DNA of 64,000 nt from G965205725 sp965205725 (lineage in GTDB: Bacteria; Pseudomonadota; Gammaproteobacteria; Pseudomonadales; Halieaceae): assembly GCA_965205725.1 (NCBI GenBank), contig OZ242189.1, positions 1,736,001 to 1,800,000 on the forward strand, given 5' to 3'. A program made the translations under genes and the position numbers. Shown piece by piece: positions 34,557-43,000 of the stretch. Within the stretch, counting starts at the first letter, position 1. Every line of letters starts with the position of its first letter. Below the pieces are notes generated by a model that was given only the letters and a program-made list of their open reading frames with translations, had not been told where the DNA came from and did not search any database.

Positions 34557-37442
34557 ATGAGCCGGGCAACGCTGACTGAGCTGGAAAACGCCGCCGATTT
34601 CGTCCAACGCCATATTGGCCCGTCTCCCGAACAGCAGACTTCTATGGCGAACGCTATCGGCTATGACTCACTGGGCGCGTTGATTGCAGATACAGTGCCC
34701 GAAAATATTCGGCTCAAACAACCCATGGATTTGGGCATTGCACAAAGCGAACAGGCCGTGCTCAAGCGCCTGCGAGACATTGCAGACAAAAATCAGGTGT
34801 TCAAAAGCTATATCGGCTGTGGTTACCATGACACCTATACACCGCCGGTCATTTTGCGCAATGTTCTGGAAAATCCCGGCTGGTACACCGCCTACACCCC
34901 TTACCAGCCGGAAATCTCCCAGGGCCGTCTGGAAGCATTGCTGAATTTCCAGCAGGTCATTATTGATCTGACCGGGATGGAACTGGCCAACGCATCTATG
35001 CTGGATGAAGGCACCGCAGCCGCTGAAGCCATGACGCTTTGCCAGCGAGTCAACAAGAAGAACCGCAGCAACACCTTTATCATTGCCGAAGACTGCCACC
35101 CCCAGACAATTGCAGTGGTGAAAACCCGTGCCCAGGAGTTGAACATCGCACTCGCGATTGGCGATCCGGCAAACTTGCTGGGCAGTAGCGATGCCTTCGG
35201 CGCACTTTTACAATACCCTGGCAGCTACGGCCATGTGCGCGACATCGGCCCCCTCATTGAACAAGCGCACCAGGCCAGCACACTGGTCACCGTAGCCGCC
35301 GATATTATGTCGCTGCTATTACTAAAAGCGCCTGGGCAACTCGGCGCCGATGTTGTAGTGGGTAATAGCCAGCGTTTCGGCGTCCCGATGGGCTTTGGCG
35401 GCCCCCATGCCGCTTTTTTCGCCACGCGGGATTCCTATAAGCGTTCAGCCCCGGGCCGCATTATTGGTGTGTCCGTTGATCGTCGCGGCAATCAGGCTTT
35501 GCGTATGGCCATGCAGACCCGTGAGCAACACATCCGCAGGGAAAAGGCGACCAGCAACATCTGCACGGCCCAGGCCTTGCTCGCCGTTATGGTGGCGTTT
35601 TATGCCATGTATCACGGACCCGAGGGCATGAGACGCATCGCAGAACGCATCCACCGCATGACTGGCATTCTCGCCAGTGCATTATCGGCAGCCGGATTTG
35701 AACCTGAGAACAGCCACTACTTTGACACATTGACCTTTGCAGTGGACGACCAGCAAAGCGCCATTGTCGAGCGAGCACAGGCTGCGCGGCTTAATCTACG
35801 CGTGATTGGCAATGACAAGCTCGGGGTTAGTCTGGATGAAACCACCACCCGCCAGGACCTAACCGTCCTGTGCCGTGTGTTCGGCGTCTCCGACGCAGAT
35901 GACGAAGAGCTTGAAGCACTTGATACCAGGCTCACATCGACCATTCCTGAATCACTGGTACGCGGTGTCGATTATCTACAACACCCCATCTTCAGCCAGT
36001 ACCATTCGGAAACAGAAATGCTGCGATATATGCGCCGTCTTGAAGACAAGGACATCACCTTAAACCGTGCCATGATTCCGCTGGGTTCCTGCACGATGAA
36101 GCTTAATGCCACCGTGGAAATGATCGCGGTGACCTGGCCTGAATTTGCCGACATGCACCCCTTTGCTCCCATGGATCAGGCACAGGGTTATGCGCAATTA
36201 TTGGAAGAACTGGAGCACATGCTCAGAGAGTGCACCGGTTACGACGCAATTTCCATGCAGCCGAACGCTGGTTCGCAGGGTGAATATGCAGGGCTACTAG
36301 TGATTAAGCGTTACCACGAAAGTCGCGGTGACCGGCAAAGGGATGTCTGTCTGATTCCCAGCTCGGCCCACGGCACTAATCCCGCCTCCGCCGCACTGGC
36401 CGGCATGAAAGTTGTTATCGTCGCCTGCGATAGCAATGGCAATGTGGATATGGCCGACCTGAAAGAAAAGGCTGAGCGCCACACAGAAGACCTCGCCTGC
36501 ATCATGGTCACCTATCCCTCCACGCACGGTGTATTTGAAGACACCATTGTCGAGCTCTGCGAGCTAGTCCACGCGCACAGTGGCCAAGTCTATTTGGATG
36601 GTGCCAACCTGAACGCCCTGGTGGGCCTCGCTGGTCCGGGCAAATTCGGGGCAGATGTATCGCACCTGAATTTACATAAAACCTTTTGTATCCCCCATGG
36701 CGGTGGCGGTCCGGGTATGGGCCCAATTGGGGTCGGAGCACACCTGGCTCCATTCCTCCCCAATCATCCACTGCGACAAATTGGCGATTTGTCAGCAGAG
36801 AATGGTGTAGTTTCCAGCGCACCTTTTGGCAGTGCTTCCATCCTGCCTATTTCCTGGGCCTATATCGCATTAATGGGAGTTGACGGCCTGAAGCTGGCCA
36901 CCGAGACTGCCATTCTCAATGCAAATTACGCTGCCCACCGACTGAAAGATCACTTCCCCATCCTCTACACAGGAAGTTCTGGTCGCGTTGCCCATGAGTG
37001 TATTGTGGACATTCGCCCGATCAAAGAAGCCAGCGGCATTACTGAGGAAGATGTCGCCAAGCGCCTGATCGATTTCGGCTTTCATGCCCCCACCATGTCT
37101 TTCCCGGTTGCTGGCACTTTAATGGTTGAGCCTACGGAGAGCGAATCGAAGTGGGAATTGGATCGTCTCTGCGACGCACTGATCGCTATTCGCGAAGAGA
37201 TTACCGCCGTCCAGGAGGGCAGCTTCGACGCAGTCGATAACCCGCTGCGCAACGCGCCGCATCTGCTGGAGGATATTGTCGAGGACAACTGGTCTCATCC
37301 GTATTCCCGTGAGGCCGCGGCCTATCCAGTGGCGAGCTTGCGCCGGTCCAAATATTGGGCGCCAGTGAGCCGTATCGACAATGTGTATGGTGACAGAAAT
37401 CTGTTTTGTGCCTGCCCGCCGATTGAGAGCTACCAGGACTAG
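34557..37442 (+). CDS. gcvP: Glycine dehydrogenase (decarboxylating), P-protein
   Basis: 961 residues from ATG 34557; the open frame upstream to 34449 is not conserved sequence. This is the P-protein of the glycine cleavage system, which decarboxylates glycine with PLP and passes aminomethyl to the H-protein lipoyl group. It is full length, with both aminotransferase-like halves. The Schiff-base lysine is Lys708 in HLNLHKTFCIPHGGGGPG. The N-terminal FVQRHIGPSPEQQ and CIGCGYHDTYTPPVILRN are typical. No gcvT or gcvH lies next to it. Confidence 0.97.
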   Translation: MSRATLTELENAADFVQRHIGPSPEQQTSMANAIGYDSLGALIADTVPENIRLKQPMDLGIAQSEQAVLKRLRDIADKNQVFKSYIGCGYHDTYTPPVILRNVLENPGWYTAYTPYQPEISQGRLEALLNFQQVIIDLTGMELANASMLDEGTAAAEAMTLCQRVNKKNRSNTFIIAEDCHPQTIAVVKTRAQELNIALAIGDPANLLGSSDAFGALLQYPGSYGHVRDIGPLIEQAHQASTLVTVAADIMSLLLLKAPGQLGADVVVGNSQRFGVPMGFGGPHAAFFATRDSYKRSAPGRIIGVSVDRRGNQALRMAMQTREQHIRREKATSNICTAQALLAVMVAFYAMYHGPEGMRRIAERIHRMTGILASALSAAGFEPENSHYFDTLTFAVDDQQSAIVERAQAARLNLRVIGNDKLGVSLDETTTRQDLTVLCRVFGVSDADDEELEALDTRLTSTIPESLVRGVDYLQHPIFSQYHSETEMLRYMRRLEDKDITLNRAMIPLGSCTMKLNATVEMIAVTWPEFADMHPFAPMDQAQGYAQLLEELEHMLRECTGYDAISMQPNAGSQGEYAGLLVIKRYHESRGDRQRDVCLIPSSAHGTNPASAALAGMKVVIVACDSNGNVDMADLKEKAERHTEDLACIMVTYPSTHGVFEDTIVELCELVHAHSGQVYLDGANLNALVGLAGPGKFGADVSHLNLHKTFCIPHGGGGPGMGPIGVGAHLAPFLPNHPLRQIGDLSAENGVVSSAPFGSASILPISWAYIALMGVDGLKLATETAILNANYAAHRLKDHFPILYTGSSGRVAHECIVDIRPIKEASGITEEDVAKRLIDFGFHAPTMSFPVAGTLMVEPTESESKWELDRLCDALIAIREEITAVQEGSFDAVDNPLRNAPHLLEDIVEDNWSHPYSREAAAYPVASLRRSKYWAPVSRIDNVYGDRNLFCACPPIESYQD

Positions 37443-37448
37443 CCGCCT

Positions 37449-37474
37449 GTAGGTCGGACTTTAGTCCGAAACCG
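37449..37474. repeat. REP-like short palindrome
   Basis: TCGGACT at 37454-37460 and AGTCCGA at 37463-37469 form a perfect 7-bp arm pair within GTAGG...AAACC. The sequence type 'GTAGGTCGGACTTTAGTCCGA' resembles the palindromes scattered in many proteobacterial genomes. A single copy is seen in this window. Confidence 0.6.
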
Positions 37475-37599
37475 CATCAGGTTGCATTTTTTCCTCTGAA
37501 CTTTAGCTGAGGCTCATTGTCAGTGTATCGAGTGCGCAGGTCACCCGTGCCGGGTATGCTTAAACCCAGCCTTAGATTAGAAAAGCGAGCGGGGAAGTG

Positions 37600-38229
37600 A
37601 TGAAGAAATTTTTGCAGGCCCTTGGAGTCCTGGTTGTGGTCGCTGGAGTGAGCCTCTATTTCACACGCGCCACTTTGTGGGACATGGCCAAAGATCAAAT
37701 CACGGCCGATATGTTTGTATCTGCCGATACTGATGCTTTTGACCCCGGCCTGAACATCGGCGAAAAATTTCCCATGCTTAAAGCGCAATATCAAGGCGAA
37801 ACCGTCAACAGTATGGGGCAATTCCTGGCGGACAAAGGCATGATTTTCATCGCCAACCGCTCGGTGGATTGGTGACCCTTTTGCATGAAGCAACTGGTTC
37901 AGTTGCAAGAGAAACTAGCAGACTTCGAAGCAGCGAATATCGCAGTCGTGGCGCTCACCTACGATGCTCCGGATTTACAGCAGGCATTTGCTGAGCAGAA
38001 TGGCATCAGCTATCCATTGCTTTCCGATATCGACGCAAGCAGCGTACAGGCCCTGGAAATTCTAAATACCGAGTATCAAGTCGGCGATGACAGCTACGGC
38101 ATCCCCTACCCCGGTATCTATGTTGTAAACACCGACCTGGAAATCGTGGGGAAAATTTTTGTGGAAGCCTATAGCGTCAGAGTGGATGCACAGGGAGTCT
38201 TTGATTACGCAATGCAGGTGTTGGACTAG
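37600..38229 (+). CDS. Peroxiredoxin/thioredoxin-like selenoprotein with in-frame UGA (U-P-F-C)
   Basis: The reading frame is open from ATG 37600 (GGGGAA ribosome-binding site; an in-frame GTG is 3 bp upstream) to TAA/TAG-type end at 38229, except for one TGA at 37873-37875. Translating TGA as selenocysteine gives 209 residues with Sec at 92 and Cys at 95, reading NRSVDW-U-PFCMKQLVQLQ. This is the thioredoxin-fold position where relatives have a CxxC. Residues about 3-20 are a membrane anchor or signal (FLQALGVLVVVAGVSLYF). The part after the TGA keeps a normal redoxin fold (AVVALTYDAPDLQQAF, YPLLSDIDASSVQAL, PYPGIYVVNTDLEIVG) in the same frame. It is best read as a Sec-containing thiol reductase/peroxidase in the cell envelope; a Cys-to-stop pseudogene is the alternative. 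The hairpin behind the UGA is listed separately. Confidence 0.82.
37876..37912 (+). promoter_or_regulatory. Candidate bacterial SECIS hairpin
   Basis: GCAACTG (37890-37896) and CAGTTGC (37900-37906) form a perfect 7-bp stem closed by a GTT loop. The loop begins with G, preceded by the G of the stem (GGU context). The loop lies 21 nt after the UGA, inside the 16-37 nt window known for bacterial SECIS elements, which are read by SelB within the coding region. Confidence 0.68.
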
Positions 38230-38491
38230 CTCAGACGTTACACCTGCAAGCTCCCAAATCTTAATGCTGTAGCACAGGCCAAGGCCAAAAAACACGCCAG
38301 CTCAAATTCTGCGTAAATTTGGCATGTTTCCTGCATTTTTTCTGCATTTGTTTTATCAATAGTCGCCATAAGCACTTGATTCGGAGATGGTTTTCCATAC
38401 AATGCTGCCTCCTGCAACAGACTGGTGCAAAAGTCTGGCCCATTGGGTCCAATTTGGTGCGTTTTTTTTAACCTTTTAAGGAGAAATATTC

Positions 38492-38767
38492 ATGGCAACT
38501 CAGGCAAACAACATTCGAGGTCGTGCTGGACGTGCTCTTGACGATATCGTTATTGCAGAGTTGTTCCTTGTACAAGCCACCATCGAAAGTGCCTCTATTC
38601 TCAGTGATGGAATTAACAACTTGCGCGAACAACTCAGCAAGGACGGCGCTGACAAGACAGAGGATTTTCGCGGCTTCCTGAAGAAGACTGGCGAGCAGTT
38701 GGTAGAACCCTATTCAACTCGCTTTAAGTACTTCAAAGAAATCGTTAACGACGATATTACTGCCTGA
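38492..38767 (+). CDS. Small conserved-looking protein of unknown function
   Basis: 91 residues preceded by a strong AAGGAGAAAT ribosome-binding site. The product is mostly helical (ALDDIVIAELFLVQATIESASILSDGINNLREQL) with no signal peptide and no cysteine. It looks somewhat like phasin-type helical proteins, but I cannot assign a family. A second unknown gene follows 37 bp later on the same strand. Confidence 0.65.
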   Translation: MATQANNIRGRAGRALDDIVIAELFLVQATIESASILSDGINNLREQLSKDGADKTEDFRGFLKKTGEQLVEPYSTRFKYFKEIVNDDITA

Positions 38768-38804
38768 TTACCTTATACTTCCCCGCTAATGATTGGAGGG
38801 GTGT

Positions 38805-39200
38805 ATGTCCATAGGTAGTTGGAGTCCGAACAGGACAACCACCGACATAACACGCAGTATGCTAGAGCGACTTATTGCCACGGCAATGAGCAACGGTTTG
38901 GATGATTTGGACAGCGCGCTCTCGGCGGAAGACCGCGGCGCTCTGCCCGCTCTTATGCACCAGGAATCTTCGGATTGGCAAGAGGCTGCGACAGATCTTG
39001 AAAACAGCGATGTTCTCGCTCTGATTCGCTTGTTTACTGTTGCTGAGAATTTGGCCGGATGTGAAGCTGGCGAGAAATCACCTGTTATTCCGCTCGCGAA
39101 GTTGTTACGTCAGCGAGGCGAGAAGATTGATCGAGAATTGCTCCTCTGGATAAGAGAGGTCAGCAAAAATCGCTACCTCCCTTACGGGCCATTGGTTTAA
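38805..39200 (+). CDS. Protein of unknown function, helical
   Basis: 131 residues from ATG 38805, preceded by GGAGGGG; the in-frame TTG 12 bp upstream overlaps that site and is rejected. The product is helical (TRSMLERLIATAMSNGLDDLDSAL, VLALIRLFTVAENLAG) and ends KNRYLPYGPLV. No family is recognised. It is probably in one operon with the small gene upstream, and borders the repeat-rich region that begins at 39.2 kb. Confidence 0.65.
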   Translation: MSIGSWSPNRTTTDITRSMLERLIATAMSNGLDDLDSALSAEDRGALPALMHQESSDWQEAATDLENSDVLALIRLFTVAENLAGCEAGEKSPVIPLAKLLRQRGEKIDRELLLWIREVSKNRYLPYGPLV

Positions 39201-39398
39201 ATCCAAAATGTGTAACTCCAGGTGGCTTCAATTTGAAGGCCCTGCCAGAATTGCCAACACACGATTGTCCTTGCGCAGTTGTAGAGTGCTTGTTCGTTTA
39301 CTACTAGACAGAGACACCCTATTCAAACGAGTGCCAAACCAACGACACCGACAATACGAGACCTCTGCATAACGTAGCGAGTGAAGCCATAGACGAGC

Positions 39399-39458
39399 GC
39401 AGATTCCTGGTGCTCCGTGCAGATTCCTGGTGCTCCATGCAGATTCCTGGTGCTCCAT
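39399..39458 (+). repeat. 20-bp tandem repeat, three copies
   Basis: Unit GCAGATTCCTGGTGCTCCAT (one base variable) at 39399-39418, 39419-39438 and 39439-39458. Single copies of the same sequence precede several of the 175-bp elements. Confidence 0.92.
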
Positions 39459-39549
39459 AATGCGGGCAGGCGGGTGGGTAAATCTTGAGGTTTAATCAGG
39501 CGAAGCTATAGACGAGCGCAGATTCCTGGTGCTCCATAATGCGGGCAGG

Positions 39550-39724
39550 CGGGTGGGTAAACCTTGAAGGTTTAATCAGGGCACGGTTGCGCAAGCGGGT
39601 GTTTTTGAGGCCTTCCGCGAGGACTGTTTGAATCCGAATTTTTCCTTTAGGAAAAATCGTTGAGTTCCGCAGCGGTCAAAAACACCCGCGAGAGCGTGCC
39701 CAAACCGCAAGGCTTACCCACCCG
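39550..39724. repeat. 175-bp palindromic element, copy A
   Basis: Begins CGGGTGGGTAAACCTTG and ends CAAGGCTTACCCACCCG, its near-exact reverse complement. Inner pairs are GGGCACG/CGTGCCC, GTGTTTTTGA/TCAAAAACAC and TTTTTCC/GGAAAAA. It is the only copy upstream of the surface-protein gene. Confidence 0.88.
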
Positions 39725-39810
39725 ACCACCTGCCACAGCCAACCACCCGCCACAGCCGACCACACCCGACCACACCCGCCACAGCCAACCTCGCCTGCGG
39801 CTCAAAACCG

Positions 39811-39873
39811 CAAGCCCTGAGTGTATGGTTATGAGACTTCCGGGCTGCTTTTTCGCGCTGAGTGTTGTGCAAA
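39811..39873. repeat. ~65-bp palindromic repeat, upstream copy
   Basis: Begins CAAGCCCTGAG and continues through ACTTCCGGGCTGC to GCGCTGAGTG. Eleven further copies lie downstream of the surface-protein gene. Confidence 0.8.
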
Positions 39874-39904
39874 GCTAACCAGACGGCTATATTACGCTGA
39901 GCCG

Positions 39905-39978
39905 AGTGCCAAGTGCCAAGTGCCAAGTGCCAAGTGCCAAGTGCCAAGTGCCAAGTGCCAAGTGCCAAGTGCCAAGTG
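39905..39978 (+). repeat. 7-bp tandem array AGTGCCA
   Basis: About ten and a half copies of AGTGCCA in a row. The array reaches into the -35 position of a likely promoter whose -10 is TATAAA at 39992-39997. Copy-number change would therefore alter promoter spacing or upstream binding rather than a reading frame. Confidence 0.93.
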
Positions 39979-40019
39979 CTGAAACTCCCAGTATAAAATA
40001 TATCGAAACCTGGTAAGGA
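39969..40019 (+). promoter_or_regulatory. Probable promoter and RBS of the surface-protein gene
   Basis: -10 box TATAAA at 39992-39997. The -35 position 17 bp before it falls inside the AGTGCCA array (GTGCCA). An AAGGAG ribosome-binding site is at 40014-40019, 11 bp before the ATG at 40031. Confidence 0.5.
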
Positions 40020-40030
40020 GCACGATAAAA

Positions 40031-43000
40031 ATGGAAGACGCTTTAACCCTGACCCAAAAAATATACATCGCCTACTATGGCCGCCCGGCTGACCCCGCTG
40101 GATTAAGCTACTGGGCCAATCGCATCGACAGTGAAGGCCTGGAAGCCGTCATTGAGGCCTTCGCCAGCTCCCCGGAGTCGGTTGCCCTCTATGGCGCAGA
40201 GACAGGCGAGGCGGAGACAGCAGAGCTGGTCACTGCGGTCTACCAGCAACTCTTCAGCCGTGAACCGGACGCCGCAGGGCTCGCTTTTTACACTGATCGT
40301 ATTACCAGCGGTGAATTCACCGCAGCCACCGCGATGCTGGACATCCTCAACGGCGCCCGCGACACAGACCTTCAGGTCGCCGACAACAAGCTGACCGTCG
40401 CCCAGGACTTTACCGATCAGGTGACCGACCAGGACCTGGCCTACAGCGGCGAAGCCGCAGCGGGAGTGGGCCGACTGTTGCTGGACCAAGTCAGCGCCAG
40501 CCCCGTACAAGAACTGGAAACAGTGACCCAACTCGCCGTCGAAGTGGCCGACCTGGCCTCCACCCAGACCGAGCTGGTCGCCGAGTTAATCCCCACCGGC
40601 GGCGAAGTCGGTGATCTGCTGGAGAGCCTGCCCCCAGAGGCCGACGCCGAAGACTTGCTGACCCTCATTGAGGCGGTGGTCACCTCCGCCCTGGATGACC
40701 CGAGCGTGTTGAGTTCCCTGATTGAGGCAGGCGGTGGCAGTTTTGCCAGCACCCTGGAGGCGCTGGATGATGCCGGCAGCCTGACAGAGATTCTAAACGA
40801 AGCAGACGCAGGCGGCGCCACAGCGCTGGAAGCGCTGCTGAACGACAGCACTGGCGGCGGTACCTTTCCCACACCCCCGCCCACCCCACCAGACACCACC
40901 GCGCCCACCATTGACAGCGTGAACGTGACCGACGGCACCCACAAGATTGGCGATACCGTAGTGGTGACTGTTACAGCGGGCCCTGATACTGAAAGCAACC
41001 CAGAGACCGGCCTGACCCTCTCGGGCAGCTTTAATGGTCGGGAACTGAGTGCTATCACCGACAACGACGACGGCACGTATACCGGCACCTATACGGTAAC
41101 CGCAGGCGACGCGGATGTGGCCGATAGCGGTATGGTTGTCACAGACATTGTGCTGACCGATGCAGCGGGCAATGCCAGTGACCCCTTTGACGAAGTCACC
41201 CTCAGCGGTGAAAGCATTGACGCCAACGCGCCCAGTATCGAGAGCGTGAGCGTGGCCAACGGTACTCACGGGATTGGCGATACCGTAGCGGTAACTGTTA
41301 CAGCGGGCAGCACTGCGGGAAGTGCAGAGACCGGCCTGACCCTCTCGGGTACCTTTAACGGCCGGGAACTGAGTGCTATGACCGACAACGGCGACGGCAC
41401 GTATACCGGCACCTATACGGTGACCGCAGGCGATGCGGATGTGGCCGATAGCGGTATGGTTGTCACAGACATTGTGCTGACCGATGCGGCGGGTAATGCC
41501 AGTCCCGCTCATACCGAAGTCACCCTCGCCGGTGAGAGCATTGACGCCACCGCGCCCACCATTGACAGCGTGAGCGTGGCCAGCGGCACCCACAAGATTG
41601 GCGATACCGTGCGGGTAACTGTTACTGCGGGGGGGGGGGGGACTTCCACCGGGGGTGGCACTGGGGGCGGCACTGTGGGAAGTGCAGAGACCGACCTGAC
41701 CCTCACGGGCACCTTTAACGGTCAGGCTCTGAGTGCTATCGCCGACAACGGCGACGGCACTTATACCGGCACCTATACGGTGACCGCAGGCGATGCGGAT
41801 GTGGCCGATAGCGGTATGGTTGTCACAGACATTGTGCTGACCGATGCGGCGGGCAATGCCAGTCCCGCTCATACCGCAGTCACCCTCGCCGGTGAGAGCA
41901 TTGACGCCAACGCGCCCAGTATCGAGAGCGTGAGCGTGGCCAGCGGCACCCACAAGATTGGCGATACCGTAGCGGTGACTGTTACAGCGGGCAGCACTGC
42001 GGGAAGTGCAGAGACCGACCTGACCCTCTCGGGTACCTTTAATGGTCAAGAACTGAGTGCTATCACCGACAACGGCGACGGCACGTATACCGGCACCTAT
42101 ACGGTAACCGCAGGCGATGACGATGTAGCCGATGCCGGTACGGTTGTCACAGACATTGTGCTGACCGATGCAGCGGGCAATGCCAGTGACCCCTTTGCCG
42201 AAGTCACCCTCGCCGCCGGTGAGAGCATTGATGCCACCGCGCCAATCCTGAGCAGCAGCAGCCCCGCCGACGACGCGGTTGATGTGGCACCTAACAGTAC
42301 TATCAGCCTGACCTTTGACAGCGCGATTAAACTGGGCAGCAGCGGCAGCATCACCCTGGTCAATGCCGCTGACTCTGGCGATAACCGAACCATTAATGTC
42401 GGCACTGACAATGGCCAGCAGTTGTCCATTAACACGGACGGGGACAGCACCGTGCTGACCATTAACCCCACCAACGACCTGGCCAGTAACAACGCCTACC
42501 ACCTGGAGATCGAAGCCACCGCCATCACCGACCTGGCGGGTAACGCCTATGCGGGTATCAGCACGCCCACCGTGCTCAACTTTGGTACTGGCGTCCCCGA
42601 TACCACCCCGCCCAGCATCGAGAGCGTGAGCGTGGCCAACGGCGCCTACCAGCTTGGCGATACAGTAGCGGTGACTGTTACCGCAGGCAATGACACTGCG
42701 GGAAACCCCGAGACCGGCCTGACCCTCTCGGGCACCTTTAATGGCCGGGAACTGAGCGCTATCACCGACAACGGCAACGGCACGTATACCGGCACCTATA
42801 CGGTGAGCGCAGGCGACGACGATGTGGCCGATACTGAAACCGTCACCACCGCTCTGGTGCTGACCGATGCGGCGGGCAATGCCAGTCCCGCTCATACCGC
42901 AGTCACCCTTGCCGGTGAGAGCATTACGGCCACCACCAGCACGGTTGTGTTTGATTTAATAGCGGGTTTATCGTCAAACCACAGCGACCGGGCCTTTGTT

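Larger units (their letters stand above)
39201..40030. repeat. Repeat-rich region upstream of the surface-protein gene
   Basis: 830 bp without a credible gene. It holds a 20-bp tandem triplet (39399-39458), one 175-bp palindromic element (39550-39724), one ~65-bp palindromic repeat (39811-39873) and a 7-bp tandem array (39905-39978). These families recur in the 44.5-47.1 kb region on the other side of the gene. Confidence 0.85.

Noticed and set aside
37597..37875. The two halves of the redoxin gene as separate short genes or as a plain pseudogene
   Set aside because: The TGA falls exactly at the redox Cys position, both halves share one frame, and a SECIS-like hairpin follows, so selenocysteine is the simpler reading. 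The pseudogene option stays open until Sec machinery is checked.
39905..39978. CRISPR array
   Set aside because: A 7-bp direct tandem repeat without spacers, and no cas genes. The 175-bp elements also have irregular spacing and related spacers.
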